Below are positions 17,933 through 26,986 of a DNA stretch of 64,000 nt, in pieces (position 1 is the stretch's first letter; each line of letters begins with the position of its first letter). The notes below the pieces were generated by a model, which saw only the letters and a program-made list of their open reading frames with translations, searched no databases and was not told the DNA's origin. A program made the translations under genes and the position numbers. This stretch comes from an uncultured Hyphomicrobiales bacterium. Its GTDB lineage: Bacteria > Pseudomonadota > Alphaproteobacteria > Rhizobiales > Devosiaceae. The stretch spans positions 43,196 to 107,195 of the forward strand of contig CAIKKY010000031.1 in NCBI GenBank assembly GCA_903828145.1, given 5' to 3'.

Positions 17933-19351
17933 ATGGGAAAGATCACCGGTTTCCTCGAGATCGACCGTGTTGACCGCGACTATCGTCCGGTTGATGAGCG
18001 GCTGAAGAGCTATAACGAGTTCATTATCCCCCTTGGGGATAAGGGCACGCGCGACCAGGCGGCACGCTGCATGGATTGCGGCATTCCGTATTGTCACAAC
18101 GGCTGTCCGGTGAATAACCAGATCCCGGACTGGAACGATCTCGTTTATCGCGGCGATTGGCTGAAGGCGCTCAAGAACCTTCATTCGACCAACAACTTCC
18201 CGGAATTTACCGGCCGCATCTGCCCCGCCCCATGCGAGGCGAGCTGCACGCTCAACATTCCCGACACCCCGGTCAACATCAAGTCGATCGAGTGCGCGAT
18301 TGTCGACAAGGGCTGGGAAGAGGGCTGGATTACGCCGCATATCAACCCGAACAAGACCGGCAAGAGCATTGCCGTGATCGGGTCGGGCCCGGCCGGCATG
18401 GCCTGCGCCCAGCAGTTGGCGCGCGCCGGGCACGATGTGCACCTTTATGAAAAGAACCATAAGGTCGGCGGGCTGATGCGCTATGGCATCCCCGACTTCA
18501 AGATGGAAAAGCGCCATATCGACCGTCGCGTCAGCCAGATGCAGGCCGAAGGCGTGACCGTACACACCGGCGTGCATGTGGGCGTCGACATTACGCTCGA
18601 TGAGCTGGCCAATCGCCATGATGCCGTGGCGCTGGCGGGTGGTGCTGAGAAGCCGCGCGATCTGCCGATCCCGGGTCGCGAACTCGATGGCATTCACTTC
18701 GCCATGGAATTCCTGCCCCAGCAGAACCGCCGCGTGGGCGACGAGCCGCTGAGCAACGTCAAGCCGATCATGGCGACGGGCAAGCATGTGGTGGTCATCG
18801 GTGGCGGCGATACGGGCTCCGATTGTATCGGCACCTCGAACCGTCATGGCGCGGCCTCGGTCACGCAGATCGAAATCATGCCGATGCCGCCGGAAAAGGA
18901 AAACAAGGCGCTGACCTGGCCGAACTGGCCGTTGAAGCTGCGCACCTCATCGTCGCATGAAGAGGGCGTCACGCGCGATTTCGCGGTGGCCAGCGTCAGG
19001 TTTGAGGGTGAAGACGGCCGGGTAACCGGGCTGCGCTGCGCCCGCGCCGATGACCGGTTCCAGCCGATTCCGGGCACCGAATTCACGCTCAAGGCCGATC
19101 TTGTGCTCCTTGCCATGGGCTTTCTCGGCCCGGTGCAGGAGGGCATGATCCGCCAGGCGGGCATTGAACTCGACAAGCGCGGCAACGTGCAGGCCGATAC
19201 GGTGCAGTACAAGACCAGCAAGGAAAAGATCTTCACCTGCGGTGACATGCGGCGCGGCCAATCGCTCGTCGTCTGGGCCATCCGCGAGGGTCGCCAGTGT
19301 GCGCGCTCAATCGACCAGTGGCTGATGGGCGCGACCGAACTGCCGCGCTGA
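17933..19351 (+). CDS. gltD: Glutamate synthase small subunit
   Basis: This 472-residue flavoprotein takes electrons from NADPH and passes them to GltB. Residues 30-110 hold the Cys-rich iron-sulfur segment ([23 protein letters not shown] and [10 protein letters not shown]). FAD binding is shown by [13 protein letters not shown] (about 146-158) and NADPH binding by [13 protein letters not shown] (about 287-299). The C-terminal [21 protein letters not shown] is the conserved FAD-closing motif. It is co-transcribed with gltB, with a 5-bp gap, and a terminator follows. Confidence 0.97.
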   Translation: MGKITGFLEIDRVDRDYRPVDERLKSYNEFIIPLGDKGTRDQAARCMDCGIPYCHNGCPVNNQIPDWNDLVYRGDWLKALKNLHSTNNFPEFTGRICPAPCEASCTLNIPDTPVNIKSIECAIVDKGWEEGWITPHINPNKTGKSIAVIGSGPAGMACAQQLARAGHDVHLYEKNHKVGGLMRYGIPDFKMEKRHIDRRVSQMQAEGVTVHTGVHVGVDITLDELANRHDAVALAGGAEKPRDLPIPGRELDGIHFAMEFLPQQNRRVGDEPLSNVKPIMATGKHVVVIGGGDTGSDCIGTSNRHGAASVTQIEIMPMPPEKENKALTWPNWPLKLRTSSSHEEGVTRDFAVASVRFEGEDGRVTGLRCARADDRFQPIPGTEFTLKADLVLLAMGFLGPVQEGMIRQAGIELDKRGNVQADTVQYKTSKEKIFTCGDMRRGQSLVVWAIREGRQCARSIDQWLMGATELPR

Positions 19352-19377
19352 GGCTTCTCGATACCGAAACCGGATCA

Positions 19378-19404
19378 AGGGGTGCCTGAGGGCGCCCCTT
19401 TTTC
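19378..19404 (+). terminator. Terminator of gltBD
   Basis: AGGGGTGCC-TGAG-GGCGCCCCT is a 9-bp stem with one wobble pair, followed by TTTTTC, 26 bp after the gltD stop codon. It ends just before the converging Abi-like gene. Confidence 0.85.
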
Positions 19405-19406
19405 AT

Positions 19407-20045
19407 TCAGGGCTTTTGGCGCAGGAGCGCCGGAATGCGGCAATGCGGCTTGATCCACCGGGCCTTTGCGGGCGATAGCCAACCGAGGAATTGCATCAGA
19501 CGGCCAAAATCGCCGGAGAGATCGCGCGAGAAGATTGGCTCGTGGTGCGAGATACGGTTGCGGAGCGTGCGGATGGCTTGGGCTGCCGCCTCAATCTCAT
19601 TCCGCTCGGGTACGTCAGGACTACCCTGAAATACAGGGGCAACGCCGTTGATCCAGAGGGTCTGGCCATAGCGGCCATCCAGCAGGCTGACCCAAAATCC
19701 CAGCGAGAGTTGGGCAATGAGATTGGAGGCGGCGAGGGGCTCGCCTGGGCGAAGCGCACCGGCCGTGGCGCGCCGGATTGAGGCCATTTCATGCGGTCCG
19801 GCGACCTGCGCGAAACGCCTTGAAGTCCACCACTCTGGCCCAAAACTTGCCACCAGGGCAGTCGCAAGGTGGTTCCTCAAAGCGACCTCTGTCGCGTGGA
19901 GGGGCAAATGGAACGCTGCGCTGATTTCAATATCCCACAGATAGAGCTTCAATGCATGCTCAACGCTGTCGCTTGCCGCTGCCAAGAACGGACGCAGCCG
20001 CTCCGCTGAAATGGCGGCCAAGACGCGCTGTACGTCAAAATCCAT
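19407..20045 (-). CDS. Abi_2-family abortive-infection-like protein with HEPN motif
   Basis: This 212-residue protein is read from the ATG at 20045, which has AAGG seven bases upstream. The pattern (LYLWDIEISAAFHLPLHATEVALRNHL at 35-61, WWTSRRF, LIAQLSLGFWVSLLDGRYGQTLW, then TLRNRISHHEPIF) is that of Abi_2/AbiD-F-like proteins. Residues 162-167, RNRISH, give the R-x4-6-H motif of HEPN ribonucleases, so it may cleave RNA during phage infection. It sits alone between gltD and prfC, with no toxin partner or restriction genes nearby. The ORF track adds 29 residues from 20132, a region that overlaps a candidate sRNA. A housekeeping role cannot be excluded, since such proteins are common in chromosomes. 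Confidence 0.75.
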   Translation of the reverse strand: MDFDVQRVLAAISAERLRPFLAAASDSVEHALKLYLWDIEISAAFHLPLHATEVALRNHLATALVASFGPEWWTSRRFAQVAGPHEMASIRRATAGALRPGEPLAASNLIAQLSLGFWVSLLDGRYGQTLWINGVAPVFQGSPDVPERNEIEAAAQAIRTLRNRISHHEPIFSRDLSGDFGRLMQFLGWLSPAKARWIKPHCRIPALLRQKP

Positions 20046-20054
20046 GCCGAAACC

Positions 20055-20083
20055 TTGCTTAAAACCAAAATGTGGTCTATACG
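20055..20083 (+). promoter_or_regulatory. Sigma-70-type promoter reading toward prfC
   Basis: TTGCTT (20055-20060) and TATACG (20078-20083) are spaced by exactly 17 bp. It points away from the Abi-like gene into an intergenic stretch that ends in a terminator, so it would make a short RNA rather than the prfC mRNA. Confidence 0.5.
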
Positions 20084-20089
20084 GATAGT

Positions 20090-20181
20090 GGGTGCCGATG
20101 CCCTTCCGGCCACGAAGGACGGCTTCGGACATTGACAGATCCCCCGGACAGGCCCTCAGCTCCTCCGGGGGTTTCGCTTTT
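20090..20181 (+). ncRNA. Candidate small RNA between the Abi-like gene and prfC
   Basis: A promoter-like sequence (20055-20083) and a good terminator frame a stretch of about 92 nt with no ORF. The terminator has stem CCCCCGGA at 20141-20148, stem TCCGGGGG at 20164-20171, then TTTCGCTTTT. The body can form a hairpin with CCTTC/GAAGG and flanking CCGA/TCGG pairs. I do not recognise a family. It could also be a terminated leader of prfC. Confidence 0.42.
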
Positions 20182-20299
20182 CAGGGCACCGCTCTTTTTC
20201 AGTTACGCATCTCTGCTTAAGCGGGTCAACGCCCGCTTGCTGGCTTTGCATTCGCGGCGCTGATCCCGTAAAACGCGCCATTCATTGGATTTGAGTGCC

Positions 20300-21892
20300 A
20301 TGACAGCCCTGAGCGCCGCGCCCGCGACGAAGCTTTTGCCGTTCCAGACCCGCCGGACTTTTGCGATCATTTCGCACCCTGACGCGGGTAAAACGACCCT
20401 GACCGAGAAGCTGCTCGCGTCGTCGGGCGCCATCCAGCAGGCGGGGGCGGTGCGGCACCGGGCCAACCAGCGCGCCACACGATCGGACTGGATGGAGATC
20501 GAGCGCCAGCGCGGGATTTCGATCACGTCCTCGGTGATGACGTTCGAGCATCAGGGCCTGACCTTCAACCTGCTCGATACGCCGGGCCACTCGGATTTTT
20601 CTGAGGATACCTATCGCACGCTGACGGCGGTGGATGCGGCGGTGATGGTGATCGACGTCGCCAAGGGCATTGAAGCGCAGACGCTCAAGCTGTTCGAGGT
20701 CTGTCGCCTGCGCGATATCCCGATCATTACCTTTGCCAACAAGGTGGATCGCGAAGGCAAGGACCCCCTCGCTATTCTCGATGAGATCGCGGCGACGCTG
20801 GCGCTCGATGTGTCGCCCGTGGTCTGGCCGCTCGGCGGCGGGGTGGATTTCAAGGGCATCGTCGATCTCGTTGCGGGTCAGGTGCTGACCCCGCAGGGCG
20901 AGGTGATCCGGACTTTTTCGGCGCCCGAGGAGCTGTTTACGGACGCGGACCTGAATGCTGATCCGGTCATCAAGACCGCGCTTGAAATGCTTGATCTGGC
21001 GCTCGTCGGCTATCCGGCCTTCGATCTTGAGACCTATCGGGCGGGCCACCTGTCGCCGGTGATTTTCGGCTCGGCGTTAAAGAGCGTGGCCGTGCCGCAA
21101 CTCTTGGCGGCACTTGGCCGCTGGGCCCCTGAGCCGCGGCCGCAGCCGGCTGATCCGCAGCCGATCCAGCCCGAGAGCACCAAGGTGAGCGGGTTCGTGT
21201 TCAAGGTGCAGGCGAATATGGATGCCAATCACCGCGACCGGATTGCCTTTGTGCGGCTCTCGTCGGGCACGTTCAAGCGCGGCATGAAGCTGCGCAATGT
21301 GCGCACCGGCAAGGATCTGGCGGTCACGAACCCGATGTTCTTTTTCGGCCATGATCGCGAATTAGCCGAGGAGGCCGTGGCTGGCGACATTGTCGGCATT
21401 CCTAACCATGGCGCGCTCAGTGTGGGCGACACGCTGACCGAGGGCGCAGCGATCAAGGTAACGGGCATCCCGAACTTCGCGCCGGAAATCATCCGCCGCG
21501 TGCGGCTGGGCGATCCGATCAAGGCCAAGCAATTGGCCAAGGCACTGTCTGATCTTGCTGAAGAAGGCGTGGCCCAGATTTTCCGCCGCATGGTGGGGGC
21601 GGATTACATTGTGGGCGTGGTCGGGCAGTTGCAGCTTGAAGTGCTGCAATCGCGCATCGAGAGCGAATATCACGTGCCCATCAATTTTGAGCCGATCAAT
21701 TTTGAGCTGGCGCGCTGGATCACCAGCGACGACCGGAAGGAACTTGATCGCTTTATTTCCACCAACAAGCTGGAAATGGCTGAAGATAAATATGGCGACC
21801 CGGTGTACCTCGCGCAGAGCACCTGGTGGCTGGCGCGGGCGCAGAAGGACTGGCCGGCGATCACGTTCCATACCACCAAGGAACGGCACTAA
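20300..21892 (+). CDS. prfC: Peptide chain release factor 3
   Basis: This 530-residue GTPase recycles RF1 and RF2 from the ribosome after peptide release. G1 HPDAGKTTLTEKLL, the RF3-type insert ...RHRANQRATRSDWMEIERQRGISI (G2), G3 DTPGHSDFSEDT and G4 NKVDREGKDP are all present, and the length is normal. I start at the ATG at 20300 rather than the TTG at 20285 of the ORF track. An aldo/keto reductase gene follows after 23 bp on the same strand. Confidence 0.95.
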   Translation: MTALSAAPATKLLPFQTRRTFAIISHPDAGKTTLTEKLLASSGAIQQAGAVRHRANQRATRSDWMEIERQRGISITSSVMTFEHQGLTFNLLDTPGHSDFSEDTYRTLTAVDAAVMVIDVAKGIEAQTLKLFEVCRLRDIPIITFANKVDREGKDPLAILDEIAATLALDVSPVVWPLGGGVDFKGIVDLVAGQVLTPQGEVIRTFSAPEELFTDADLNADPVIKTALEMLDLALVGYPAFDLETYRAGHLSPVIFGSALKSVAVPQLLAALGRWAPEPRPQPADPQPIQPESTKVSGFVFKVQANMDANHRDRIAFVRLSSGTFKRGMKLRNVRTGKDLAVTNPMFFFGHDRELAEEAVAGDIVGIPNHGALSVGDTLTEGAAIKVTGIPNFAPEIIRRVRLGDPIKAKQLAKALSDLAEEGVAQIFRRMVGADYIVGVVGQLQLEVLQSRIESEYHVPINFEPINFELARWITSDDRKELDRFISTNKLEMAEDKYGDPVYLAQSTWWLARAQKDWPAITFHTTKERH

Positions 21893-21915
21893 ATCTCAGG
21901 TAAGGGGGCGGTCTG

Positions 21916-22893
21916 ATGCACATGCGGCGTTTGGGCAAGACGGGGTTTGAGGTCTCGGAAATCGGGCTTGGCACCTGGCAGTTGGGCGAAAGCTTCGGGC
22001 CGGTGAGCGATGCGGATGCCGAGGCGATCCTCAAGACCGCGCGCCACCTTGATGTGAATTTCTGGGACACGGCGGACGTCTATGGGGGCGGCCAATCGGA
22101 AAGCCGTATCGGCAGCTTTGCCGACAAGGCGGGCGTGTTCGTCGCCACCAAGCTTGGCCGCAATGGCGAGCTGTTCCCCAATCTTTCGGGCTTTTCGCGC
22201 AAGGCGATGAAGGAGAGCCTCGCGGGCTCGATCAAGCGGCTCCGGGTCGAGACGCTCGATCTCGGGCAATTGCACTGCGTGCCGACCGACGTGCTGCGCG
22301 ATGGCGAAGTCTTTGAAATTATGGAAGATTTAAAGCGCGAAGGCCTGATGCGGCACTGGGGTGCCAGCGTCGAAAATGTTGAGGAAGCGAAGCTCGCCCT
22401 GCGCCACGAGGGGCTCGCGACGCTGCAGCTCATCTTCAACCTGTTTCGCCAGGATTACATCGATGAGGTGTTTCCTGAGGCGCAGAAGAAGGATGTCGGC
22501 ATCATCGTACGGTTACCGCTCGCGTCGGGCCTCCTCTCGGGCAAGTGGACCAAGGCCACGACATTCAGCGCCAAGGACCATCGCAATTTCAACCGCGACG
22601 GGCAGTTCTTCAATGTCGGGGAGACCTTCTCGGGCATTCCGTTCGACAAGGGTGTCGAGCTGGCCGATGCGCTGAAGCAGATGGCGCCAAACTATCCGCT
22701 CAGCCAGTTCGCGCTGCGCTTTATTCTCGATCAACCGGCGGTCTCGACGGTCATTGCCGGCGTGACGCGGCCGCAGCAGCTTGACGATAATGTGACGGCC
22801 ACCCGGCGCGACCCGGTTGACCCTGCGCTCCTCGAAAAGCTGAAGGACTGGTACCAGGAGCGTGTCCGGCCCCTGATCCGCGGCCGCATCTGA
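21916..22893 (+). CDS. Aldo/keto reductase
   Basis: This 325-residue NADPH-dependent oxidoreductase is a TIM barrel. Family marks are GLGTWQLG at the start, the catalytic Asp and Tyr in NFWDTADVYGGGQSE (about 44-58), Lys in FVATKLGR, and His in LGQLHCVP where the family usually has L-x-x-x-H. The C-terminal QFALRFILDQPAVSTVIAG is the cofactor-binding motif. It belongs to the bacterial YajO/Tas-like group of unknown substrate. AAGGGGG precedes the start. It may share a transcript with prfC. Confidence 0.88.
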   Translation: MHMRRLGKTGFEVSEIGLGTWQLGESFGPVSDADAEAILKTARHLDVNFWDTADVYGGGQSESRIGSFADKAGVFVATKLGRNGELFPNLSGFSRKAMKESLAGSIKRLRVETLDLGQLHCVPTDVLRDGEVFEIMEDLKREGLMRHWGASVENVEEAKLALRHEGLATLQLIFNLFRQDYIDEVFPEAQKKDVGIIVRLPLASGLLSGKWTKATTFSAKDHRNFNRDGQFFNVGETFSGIPFDKGVELADALKQMAPNYPLSQFALRFILDQPAVSTVIAGVTRPQQLDDNVTATRRDPVDPALLEKLKDWYQERVRPLIRGRI

Positions 22894-22985
22894 AAAACGG
22901 CGGTTTTCCCGAGGGTTGGCACTTACAACCCAGGGTTGCCCGCCTTAAATACACGTGGTGTGTCTCCAGCCGAAAGAAGCATTTC

Positions 22986-25901
22986 ATGTCCGAGCATCCC
23001 GCTTTTGAGCTTTTGAAATCCGAAAACCTCGTGGAGGTTGGCTCAAAGGTGTCGCTCTACCGCCACAAGGCGACGGGCGGTGAAGTGCTGAGTTTTGAAA
23101 ACGACGACGAGAACAAGGTTTTCGGCGTGACGTTCAAGACCCCGCCGGAGGACTCGACGGGCATTGCGCATATTCTCGAGCATTCGGTGCTGTGCGGATC
23201 GCGTAAATACCCGGTGAAAAAGCCCTTCGTTGAAATGCTGAAGGGCTCGCTGCACACGTTCCTCAACGCCATGACCTTTCCGGACAAGACGGCCTATCCG
23301 GTGGCGTCGCAGAACCTGCAGGACTTCTACAATCTCGTGGATGTGTATCTCGACGCGGTGTTTTTTCCGCTCCTTACCGAAGACACGCTGAAGCAGGAAG
23401 GCTGGCACTACGAGCGCGAAAGCGCGCAGGGGCCGATGCAGTTCAAGGGCGTGGTGTTCAATGAAATGAAGGGGGCCTATTCGTCCCCGGCGGCGCTGCT
23501 CGGGCGGCTGACGCAGCAATCGCTGTTTCCCGATACGACCTATGGCGTCGATTCCGGCGGCGACCCGACCAAAATTCCTGATCTCAGCTACGCCCAGTTC
23601 GAGCGCTTCCACGAAACCTATTATCACCCCTCCAATGCACGGGTGGTGTTTTACGGCGATGACGAACCGGCGAAGCGTCTTGAGCTGATTGAAGAGTATT
23701 TCAAGGAATTTCGCCGCGCCGATCCGACGCCGCCGATTGCCCTGCAAAAGCGCTGGAGCGGGGCGAAGCAGTTCGTCCACACCTATGTCGCCAGCGAGGA
23801 CGAAGCAAAGCGCCCCAGCGCCATGGTCAGCATCAACTGGCTGCTCGATGAGGTGACGGATTCCGAAACGGTTCTGACCCTCAACATCCTTGAAAGCGTA
23901 CTGGTGGGAACGCCGGCGGCGCCGCTACGCAAAGCGCTGATCGATTCCGGGCTTGGCGAAGGACTGACCGGATCGGGCTTTGCCGATGGCATCCGCCAGC
24001 CCTATTTCACCTTCGGGCTGAAGGGGATTGTGCCCGAAGACGCCGATAAGGTGGAAGCGGTGATCGTCTCGACCCTCAACCATCTGGTGCGCGACGGCAT
24101 TGACCCCGCGACCATTGAAGCGGCGATGAATACCGCTGAATTCAACCTGCGCGAAAACAACACCGGGTCATTCCCGCGCGGGCTGTCGCTTATGTTCCGG
24201 GCGCTTGGCACCTGGCTGTATGATGGCGACCCGATTGCACCGCTCGCTTTTGAAGCGCCGCTGGCGGCGATGAAGGCGCGGTTGCGAGCGGGCGAGCGGG
24301 TGTTTGAAAGCCTGATTGAAACGCATATCCTCAACAACCCGCATCAGACGAGCGTGCTGTTGAAACCGGATCCGACGCAGGCGGCGCGGGAGGCGGCGGC
24401 TGAGCGCGCGCGGCTCGATGCAGCGGCGGACGCTCTCGGTGAGGCCGGGCTCAAACAGGTGGCCGAAGATACCAAACGGCTGATCGGTTTGCAGCAGAAG
24501 CCGGACGATCCGGCAGCGCTTCAGCGTATCCCGATGCTGACGCTCAAGGACTTGCCACGCACCAATAAGCCTATTCCGGCGGTGATCGAAACGCTCAGCG
24601 GGCGGCCGTTCCATGTCCATGAAATGGCGACCAATGGCGTGGTCTATCTCGATCTCGCTTTTGATCTCAAAACCCTGCCGGGCGCCCTGTGGCCCTATCT
24701 GCCGCTGTTCACCCGGGCCCTGACGCAGACCGGCGTCGGGCACGAGGATTTCGTGACGCTGACGCAGCGGATTGGCCGCCTGACGGGCGGTGTGGGCGCG
24801 AGCCGCTGGTCGACGACCCGCGCGGATGGTCAGGGCACTGCGGCCTATCTGTTCTTGCGCGGCAAAGCCGTGCCGGAGCGGCTGCGCGACCTGCTCGATA
24901 TCATGAAGGACGTGCTGACGGACGCGCAGCTGGGCAACCGCGAGCGGCTGAAGCAGATGGCGCTTGAAGCCAAAGCCGGGTTTGAATCCTCGCTTGCGGG
25001 GGCTGGGCATTCCATTGCCGCGGCCCGGCTGCGGGCGGGGTTCACCGAGGGCGGTTGGCTCAACGAAATCACGGGCGGAGTCAGCCAGTATGAGTTCATC
25101 AAGGCGCTGATCGCGCGGATCGATAGCGATTGGCCGAGCATCGAGGCGGCGCTCAAAGATATCCGGCGCCGGGTGCTGGGCCGCGCCGGGCTGGTGGCAA
25201 GCGTCACAGCCGACAGCTTTGCACTGGGCAAGGTGCGGCCGATCCTTGCGGATTTTATTGCCGATCTGCCCGAAGGCGAGCGGAAAGTGGCGGATTGGGG
25301 CTTTAAGTTGAACCCGAAATCCGAAGGGCTGAGCTTCCCCGGACAGGTCAATTATGTGACCAAGGGCGCCAATCTCAAGGCGCTCGGCTATAGCCCGACT
25401 GGCGCGAGTGCGGTCGTTCTGCAGCATCTCAATACCACCTATTTGTGGGACAGGGTGCGCGTGGAAGGTGGTGCCTATGGCGCGGGGGCGGGGCTAGACC
25501 TGCATTCGGGGCTCATCGCATTCACCTCCTATCGCGACCCCAATGTGACCAACACGCTCAAGGCCTATGACGCGGCGGCGGACTTCCTCAAACAGGGCGT
25601 CAACGCCCAGCAGTTGACCAGCTCGATCATCGGGGTCATCGGCTCGGTGGATACCTACCGGTTGCCGGATGCCAAGGGCTTCGCGGCGCTCACCTGGAGC
25701 CTGATGGGCGATACCGACGCGGCGCGGCAGGCGCGGCGCGAGTCGGTGCTAGGGGCGACGAGCGCGGATTTCGTCCAGCTGGGCGAAGCGCTTGCGGCCC
25801 TGTCGCGTCAGGGTGAGGTTGTGGTGCTGGGCTCGGAAGCGGCAATCAAGGGGGCCGCCGAGGATGGCGGACCCACCCTGCCGATCACCCGGGTGTTGTG
25901 A
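22986..25901 (+). CDS. M16C presequence-protease-like metallopeptidase (PreP/falcilysin family)
   Basis: This 971-residue zinc protease has the inverted motif H62-I-L-E65-H66 and a distal Glu in FNEMKGAYSS. The double-barrel M16C architecture (four M16 domains and a long helical linker) fits the length. Homologues in mitochondria and chloroplasts degrade targeting peptides; in bacteria the role is probably clearance of free peptides in the cytoplasm. There is no signal peptide. The gene stands alone with a 92-bp upstream gap. Confidence 0.9.
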   Translation: MSEHPAFELLKSENLVEVGSKVSLYRHKATGGEVLSFENDDENKVFGVTFKTPPEDSTGIAHILEHSVLCGSRKYPVKKPFVEMLKGSLHTFLNAMTFPDKTAYPVASQNLQDFYNLVDVYLDAVFFPLLTEDTLKQEGWHYERESAQGPMQFKGVVFNEMKGAYSSPAALLGRLTQQSLFPDTTYGVDSGGDPTKIPDLSYAQFERFHETYYHPSNARVVFYGDDEPAKRLELIEEYFKEFRRADPTPPIALQKRWSGAKQFVHTYVASEDEAKRPSAMVSINWLLDEVTDSETVLTLNILESVLVGTPAAPLRKALIDSGLGEGLTGSGFADGIRQPYFTFGLKGIVPEDADKVEAVIVSTLNHLVRDGIDPATIEAAMNTAEFNLRENNTGSFPRGLSLMFRALGTWLYDGDPIAPLAFEAPLAAMKARLRAGERVFESLIETHILNNPHQTSVLLKPDPTQAAREAAAERARLDAAADALGEAGLKQVAEDTKRLIGLQQKPDDPAALQRIPMLTLKDLPRTNKPIPAVIETLSGRPFHVHEMATNGVVYLDLAFDLKTLPGALWPYLPLFTRALTQTGVGHEDFVTLTQRIGRLTGGVGASRWSTTRADGQGTAAYLFLRGKAVPERLRDLLDIMKDVLTDAQLGNRERLKQMALEAKAGFESSLAGAGHSIAAARLRAGFTEGGWLNEITGGVSQYEFIKALIARIDSDWPSIEAALKDIRRRVLGRAGLVASVTADSFALGKVRPILADFIADLPEGERKVADWGFKLNPKSEGLSFPGQVNYVTKGANLKALGYSPTGASAVVLQHLNTTYLWDRVRVEGGAYGAGAGLDLHSGLIAFTSYRDPNVTNTLKAYDAAADFLKQGVNAQQLTSSIIGVIGSVDTYRLPDAKGFAALTWSLMGDTDAARQARRESVLGATSADFVQLGEALAALSRQGEVVVLGSEAAIKGAAEDGGPTLPITRVL

Positions 25902-25972
25902 TACCACCGGCTTGGCCCCGATACCGTGTCCCCCAGTGAACCTGTGGGCGCGCGGGGCCGTTTGGTGAGGTG

Positions 25973-26986
25973 ATGAGCGAGAGTTTCCTTGGCCGCGATC
26001 TCGCGGTCCTGCCAATCGATGCCTATATCGATCCGCCGGTGCCCCGCGCGCGGGCCATCATTACCCATGGGCATTCGGACCATGCGCGGGCGGGCCACGG
26101 TGCCGTGCTCGCCACCCCCGATACGATCGCCATTATGAAGACCCGCTATGGCGAGGCGTGTGCCGGGCAGTTTCAGGCGCTCGATTTCGGCGTGCCGCTG
26201 CAGGTCGGTGCGGTGACGATCACGTTTTTCCCCGCTGGGCATATTCTGGGGTCGGCGCAGGTGCTGCTCGAGTATCGGGGCGAGCGCGTGGTGGTGACCG
26301 GCGACTACAAGCGACTGCCCGATGCCACAGCGGCGGCCTTTGAAATTGTGCCCTGCGATCTCCTCGTGACCGAAGCCACCTTCGGCTTGCCGGTGTTTCA
26401 GCATCCCGACCCGCTTGACGAGATCGGCCGACTGATCCGTTCGGTGGCTGCCGACAGTACGCGGTGCCATGTCATTGGGTCTTATGCACTGGGCAAGGCG
26501 CAGCGCATCATCTCGCTGTTGCGGCGGGCGGGCTATGATGCGCCGATCTATCTCCACGGCGCGATGGTGCGGCTCTGTGCGCTCTATGAGGAACGCGGCA
26601 TCGGGCTGGGCGATCTGCGGCTTGCGGCCGAGGCCGGGCCGGAGGCCCTTCAGGGCGGCATTGTGATTGCGCCGCCCTCGGCGCTCAAGGATCGGTGGAG
26701 CCGCCGGCTGCCGGACCCGGTGCTGGCCGTGGCATCGGGCTGGATGAGTGTAAAGCAGCGGGCCCGGCAGGCCGGGGTGGAACTGCCGCTCGTCATTTCC
26801 GACCATGCTGATTGGGGCGAGCTGACCGCTACCATCGCCGACACTGGCGCGAGCCGGGTATGGGTGACCCATGGGCGCGAGGATGCGCTGGTGCATTACT
26901 GCCGGACCCAGGGCATCGAGGCCGAGCCCCTGGCTCTTCTCGCCTATGATGAGGCTGGTGATGAGGGCGGGGAGGCGGCGGCATGA
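25973..26986 (+). CDS. Ligase-associated DNA damage response exonuclease (MBL fold)
   Basis: This 337-residue protein belongs to the metallo-beta-lactamase/beta-CASP nucleases. The H-x-H-x-D-H metal motif is in IITHGHSDHARAGH (about 29-42). Later His and Asp ligands are in FPAGHILGSAQ and VVTGDYKR, and the C-terminal VISDHADW and WVTHG complete the site. The sequence pattern matches the group always paired with a special ATP-dependent ligase in alphaproteobacteria. I start at the ATG at 25973 (GGTGAGG upstream); the ORF-track GTG is three bases earlier. Its stop overlaps the ligase start by 4 bp. Confidence 0.9.
   Translation: MSESFLGRDLAVLPIDAYIDPPVPRARAIITHGHSDHARAGHGAVLATPDTIAIMKTRYGEACAGQFQALDFGVPLQVGAVTITFFPAGHILGSAQVLLEYRGERVVVTGDYKRLPDATAAAFEIVPCDLLVTEATFGLPVFQHPDPLDEIGRLIRSVAADSTRCHVIGSYALGKAQRIISLLRRAGYDAPIYLHGAMVRLCALYEERGIGLGDLRLAAEAGPEALQGGIVIAPPSALKDRWSRRLPDPVLAVASGWMSVKQRARQAGVELPLVISDHADWGELTATIADTGASRVWVTHGREDALVHYCRTQGIEAEPLALLAYDEAGDEGGEAAA

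Noticed and set aside
20046-20132. 29-residue N-terminal extension of the Abi-like protein
   Set aside because: The ATG at 20045 has a good AAGG site and fits the family start; the extension overlaps the candidate sRNA and looks non-conserved.
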